NCBI GenBank assembly: GCA_018340805.1
Contig: JACMZG010001908.1
Location: forward strand, 51,517,224 to 51,581,223
Origin: Microvelia longipes
Lineage: Eukaryota > Arthropoda > Insecta > Hemiptera > Veliidae
DNA: 64,000 nucleotides
Direction of reading: 5' to 3'
Shown: in pieces, positions 49,701 to 55,700 of the stretch
Position numbering within the stretch: the stretch's first letter is position 1
Layout of the letters: each line of letters begins with the position of its first letter
Notes under the pieces: generated by a model
Databases searched by the model: none
Seen by the model: only the letters and a program-made list of their open reading frames with translations
What the model was told of the DNA's origin: nothing
Position numbers and translations under genes: made by a program

Positions 49701-52700
49701 CCACGTACACTTGAAGCCCTGAATGAAGCAATAACTCAAGAAATTTGAGCAATACTACGTCCAATGCTACAGAAGAGAATGGACAACGAGTGTGTGGACA
49801 AAAACGGACACCACTTATCAGATGTTATTTTTCGTATATAATCAATGTTTTCTTTTTTTCCTCTTTAATTTTCATAATGGCATCATCTAAGGTACACACT
49901 GAAATAATAAAATTTTAGTTTCATATGAAAATGAGTGTGTAGCTATTATTTCAAATCATCCACACCTCCCTGTATAATTAACTATTTTAAATTATAAAAA
50001 TACTTCTTCCAGCATTTGACAGCTTGAGAAATTGTTTCAAGAGAAATATTGAGAAATTAGAATATTTTTTACGTTTTGATGATTTAAACCAAACCACCAA
50101 GTTAACTCTTCATTGACCCCACTTATCTTCAGTGGTCTATTATGTCATCACCCCAAACACAATTTGTCCATAAACAGTTCTTTTTTAATTTTCAATGTTT
50201 CTTATTACAACTACGATAAAGATAACGCTCTATGTTTGGAAATACAACAAACAGAACCATAGTAATTAATAGCGCAAACTAAACTTTTTCCCTGTTTTAC
50301 AACAGAAAACTTGTATGATCAATATTTCCATTTATTAATAACAACTTGGCTAACAATTGATTGATGATATCGATTCTCTAAAATATTTACTATTCACAGA
50401 AAGCATACGAGTTGTTTAGTTAAAAAAACTCTACAGATTTTTTTGTAATACCAGGCATTACCTCGCGGGCCCCTTAAAATCTATACACCGATCACTCTTC
50501 ATTGAGGTCTAAAGACAACAAGATTACACAACTCTGGATTTTACTTTAAATTTACATAAAAGAAATGTACTATAAGAACATATGTTAATTTGTTGTAGGA
50601 TGTTTTCTTATATCTTTGTTTTTATAATATTATAAGCCAATCTGACAACAGGTTGTATTTATACGTATGCCAATAAAATATATTTTGATTTGAATAATAA
50701 TGTTTAAACCAATTACCTGGATAGATCTGACCATGGAGCAAAGATCTTGGAAACTCGTAGTGGTTGGATCTTCCACAGCTTTATCAAGAACTTCAAGTAA
50801 TTCCGCTAACCTATTTTTTGTTTTTTCTGAGATGTTTTCAATCTAAAAGTAATAAAATTTTAAGTAAAAAGTTTTTAAAAGCGACAGTAACAAGAGGGGG
50901 GGGGGGCTATGAGGACATTTTAAGGCCCCATTTGCTAACTTCCAAAATGGATGGTTCTCTGTTTCTTATAGTTCCAATAAAAATCAAAAAGTATTTGAAA
51001 TCAAACACGCTTGGACCTGCAACATTTCTATCTACCAAAGTACATGGAATGTCTCTTATGAAAATTCCAACATTCAAAAATAAAGCAGCATCTTTCAAAT
51101 TGAAGGACTTGACCTTCAGGATTGGATAAACATGATATTTTCTTTAAAAAATATCATATTATGAAATATTATTAATAATAGGTAATGGATAAATATGCAG
51201 AGAGATAAGACATATAGATAGCTCAATTTTAAAGATTAGTTTAGAGAGCAAAATGACTCTCACCACAATATAACGATTCTGGTGGCCATTTTGCTGAGCA
51301 GCAACTTCATTACAGAAAATATTGATAGAGACCTGCTGATACTGGGGTTGAACAAATATCTCTATTTCAATTCAAGAGATAGAGTAGAATAAAATAGAAC
51401 TTTACTGAATGTACAGTGAGTGATTTTTGAGAATGTCAGTGAGTTCTTTATTAGACAGCTAAATGGCACAATATTTATTTGTTTGTACGTATCGAGATAA
51501 CTGCCATAAATATTGACTGATTTTGATCAAATTTGGAGTTGTGTATAGTACTAATTACATTTCAGAGCTGTATAGTTTTTGGATAAAATAACAAATTGGT
51601 TTCATAATGGCAGCCATTTTGAAATCGAAGCAAGCCCCTTTTTGATGATTTTTTTATATTTATCAGTAACAAAGTAATAATAGGCTCGCTTCACTTGCTA
51701 GATTGTGTATAGTTACAATAAAGCATAGTAAAAAAGGCTCGCTTCGCTTGCTAGATTGTGTATAGTTACAATAAAGCATAGTAAAAAAGGCTCGCTTCGC
51801 TTGCTAGATTGCATTTAGTCACAATAATACATAGTGAAAAGGGCTCGACTCGGTTGCTAGATTGTGTATAGTTACAATAAAGCATAGTAAAAAAGGCTCG
51901 CTTCGCTTGCTAGATTGCATGTAGTCACAATAATACATAGTGAAAAGGGCTCGCTTCGGTTGCTAGATTGTGTATAGTTACAATAAGGCATAGTAAAAAA
52001 GGCTCGCTTCGCTTGCTAGACTGCATGTAGTCACAATAATAGTGAAAAGGGCTCGCTTCGGTTGCTAGATTGTGTATAGTTACAATAAGGCATAGTAAAA
52101 AAGGCTCGCTTCGCTTGCTAGACTGCATGTAGTCACATAATACATAGTGAAAAGGGCTTGCTTCGGTTGCTAGATTGTGTATTTTAATAAGGCATAGTAA
52201 AAAAGGCTCGCTTCGCTTGCTAACTGCATGTAGTCACAATAATACATAGTGAAAAGGGCTCGCTTCGGTTGCTAGATTGTGTATAGTTACAATAAAGCAT
52301 AGTAAAAAAAAGGCTCGCTTTGCTTGCTAGACTGCATGCAGTCACAATAGTACATAGTGAAAAGGGCTCGCTTCGGTTGCTAGATTGTGTATAGTTACAA
52401 TAAGGCATAGTAAAAAAGCCTCGCTTCGCTTGCTAGACTGCATGTAGTCACAATAATACATAGTGAAAAGGGCTCGCTTCGGTTGCTAGATTGTGTATAG
52501 TTACAATAAGGCATAGTAAAAAAGGCTCGCTTCCCTTGCTAGACTGCATGTAGTCACAATAATACATAGTGAAAAGGGCTCGCTTCAGTTGCTAGATTGT
52601 GTATAGTTACAATAAGGCATAGTAAAAAAGGCATGATTCGCTTGCTAGACTGCATGTAGTCACAATAATACATAGTGAAAAGGGCTCGCTTCGGTTGCTA

Positions 52701-55700
52701 GATTGTGTATAGTTACAATAAGGCATAGTAAAAAAGGCTCGCTTCCCTTGCTAGACTGCATGTAGTCACAATAATACATAGTGAAAAGGGCTCGCTTCGG
52801 TTGCTAGATTGTGTATAGTTACAATAAGGCATAGTAAAAAAGGCTCGCTTCCCTTGCTAGACTGCATGTAGTCACAATAATATATAGTGAAAAGGACTCG
52901 CTTCGGTTGCTATTGTGTATAGTTACAATAAGGCATAGTAAAAAAGGCTCGCTTGCTTGCGAGACTGCATGTAGTCATAATACATAGTGAAAAGGGCTTG
53001 CTTCGGTTGCTAGATTGTGTATAGTTACAATAAGGCATAGTAAAAAGGCATGATTCGCTTGCTAGACTGCATGAGTCACAATAATACATAGTGAAAAGGG
53101 CTTGCTTCGGTTGCTAGATTGTGTATAGTTACAATAAGGCATAGTAAAAAAGGCTCGCTTCGCTTGCTAGACTGCATGTAGTCACAATAATACATAGTGA
53201 AAAGGGCTCGCTTCGGTTGCTAGATTGTGTATAGTTACAATAAGGCATAGTAAAAAAGGCTCACTTCCCTTGCTAGATTTCATATTTTTACAATAATGCA
53301 TAGTATAAAGAGCTTGCTCACATGATTGCTTAGAATAGGCTTGATTGCATGAATTAATAATACAAATAAAAAAGGGTTTGCTTTGCTCGCTGAATGGAGT
53401 ATGTTTTTAATTATTCAGTAAAATGGGGCTCGCTTGGTTGCATATACATATGATTTTACACATGATTATTATTAAAAATCAACTCTATTCATTTGGTAGA
53501 TTGCATATAGTAATAATTATACATAGTAGAATAGCTTATTTATGCATAGTGAAATCAAGTGAGCAAAGCAAGCCCTTATTTAGCATATACAATTTTAAAT
53601 ACATGCATCTAGTGAGCAAAGCGAGTCCTTTTCACTATGTATTATTATAAAAATCCAATATCCAGCGAGTGAAGCGAGCCTGTTATTTATTAATCCTTTT
53701 TTTTATGTATTCAACTAAAGTGAGTTCCTTATGCAACGTATTACTACTTTGCAACTATTTTGATAGTTACAATAGGTATAGTCAAAACTTATAGGAAAGG
53801 TGTGGCATAGCTTATACAATTTAATAAAAGAGGAAGAAGTCTCTCCACAAAAATATATTTCTTTTTAGCAAAGCGCTTTCAACCTAACAAGAGGTCATCA
53901 TCAGTGCTAGCCTAACAAACAAAAATACAATAAATCAGAAAATAAGAGAAAGCTAAAACTAAAAAGAAAAATAAACAATCAAGTTAACTAATTAAAACAC
54001 GATTCAAAAAAAAAAAAAATAAATAAATAAAAAATAACAAATAAATAAATTAAAAGAAAGACAATAGTAAAATTAAAAATTAGAAAGGGTGATAGATGAG
54101 TCTTACAGATCAGATATCAAAGATAGACTGACTGGCGCTGGAGTGGGCGCTAGTAAAAGGGCTTTCAGAAGGGGCGTTCTTTCTCCCCTCTCATTAATAT
54201 TATTATCGCCCAGTGTCTCCTGGCTTCTCAAAATTTCGAGTTTTTCTATGAAGTCCATTTTCCAGCGCCAGTCAGTCTATCTTTGATATCTGATCTGTAA
54301 GACTCATCTATCACCCTCTTCTTCATTCTATGGTAATTTTTAATTTTTACTATTGTCTTTCTTTTTTAATTTATTTATTTGTTATTTTGTTTTTATTTAT
54401 TTATTTTTTTTACTCGTGTTTTAATTAGTTTACTTTCTAGTTTTTGATTGTTTATTTTTATTTTTAATTTTTAGCTTTCTCTTATTTTTCTGATTTATTG
54501 TATGATTTTGTTTGTTAGGCTAGCACTGATGATGACCTCTTGTTAGGTTGAAAGCGCTTTGCTAAAAAAAATATATTTTTGTGGAGAGACTTCTTCCTCT
54601 TTTATTAAGATGAACTCCATTAACGCTCACCTTAGTTCTTCTTATACAATTTCTACACAAAAATATTTGTATGAAATATTTTTATACAAATACATTTTTA
54701 TAGTATTTATATTATTGTATTGAATTTTTATAGTATTTATATTATAGTATTTACATTATAGTATTGTATTTTTATAGTATTTATATTACAGTATTGTATT
54801 TTTGTAGTATAGTATTTTATTATTATAAAATAATATTTTTTATTGTTGTTATTTGTATTATTATTTATTTTTGCATGGCATTTTGCCATGTATCATGAAT
54901 TTTCATTGTCTCATCTCACAGCTCTACAATTGGTGATGACATATTTGTCATAACTTAACATATTTGTTAAGTTATTTGTCCATTGCACCATTTAAAACTG
55001 TCTGATTGAGCTGAAACTGGTCTCTATTGTTTCAGATTGCCTACGACTCTAAGGAGACCGTACACATATTTTATTGCATTTGATTTATTTCTTAATTTGA
55101 GATTTGATGGGACAGATTACAAATTCAATTTGCTTCATTAACACTATTTTAAAACAATGATTAATTTTAAGCATGAAAAGTTTAATTAATGGTTAGAATT
55201 AGAGTATTCTTTTAAACACGAATATGCCTCGTACTCATTAATGAAGTAAATCAAATTGTTATAACGACCAATCAAGTGCCCAATAGAAAATCACAATTTA
55301 CACATTGGGGGACTAATACAAATAATAACATTTTATTGGATGCAGTATTGATGATAGATAATGATTATGTAAAGTACCATAAGGGATCGCTCATATATAG
55401 CAGGGTTCTGGTGGAGAGCAGATTTGAGAGCTTGACTTAGTTCTGCATTTCGTTTCATCTCTGCCTTGACTCTCTCTTCGAGAATAAGATGACTAGGGGG
55501 ACATGACCCAGTGCCAGCATATGAAGGTGATATTATCTGAAGCCTTAACTCTTCCACCTGCAAAAGCCAAATTACACATGAAATACAAACATATTGGGTA
55601 GGGTAACTCAAAACTTTCTCTTGTTACATTGGATTCGCTACTCATTTTCTAGCTTTGCTTATCCTCAGAATATAAAACTCACCGAATTTAGCAACACATA

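Larger units (their letters stand above)
53825..54615 (-). mobile_element. Penelope-like fold-back, copy 3, keeping only the ORF end
   Basis: The inverted arms 53830-54135 and 54261-54610 each hold a hammerhead motif; the inner 54 bp of the arms (54082-54135 with 54262-54315) are almost identical. In the centre, on the minus strand, a reading close to [20 protein letters not shown] matches [19 protein letters not shown] of copy 2, so it is the extreme 3' end of the ORF. Confidence 0.85.

Noticed and set aside
50764..51129. 121-codon plus-strand frame
   Set aside because: It begins antisense to a KIF4 exon and continues into unknown DNA without any recognisable domain.
51244..51310. Possible extra KIF4 exon with a GTGAGAG donor
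   Set aside because: The exons at 55378 and 50842 already join in phase and align directly with the family; the candidate has no clear acceptor and no similarity.
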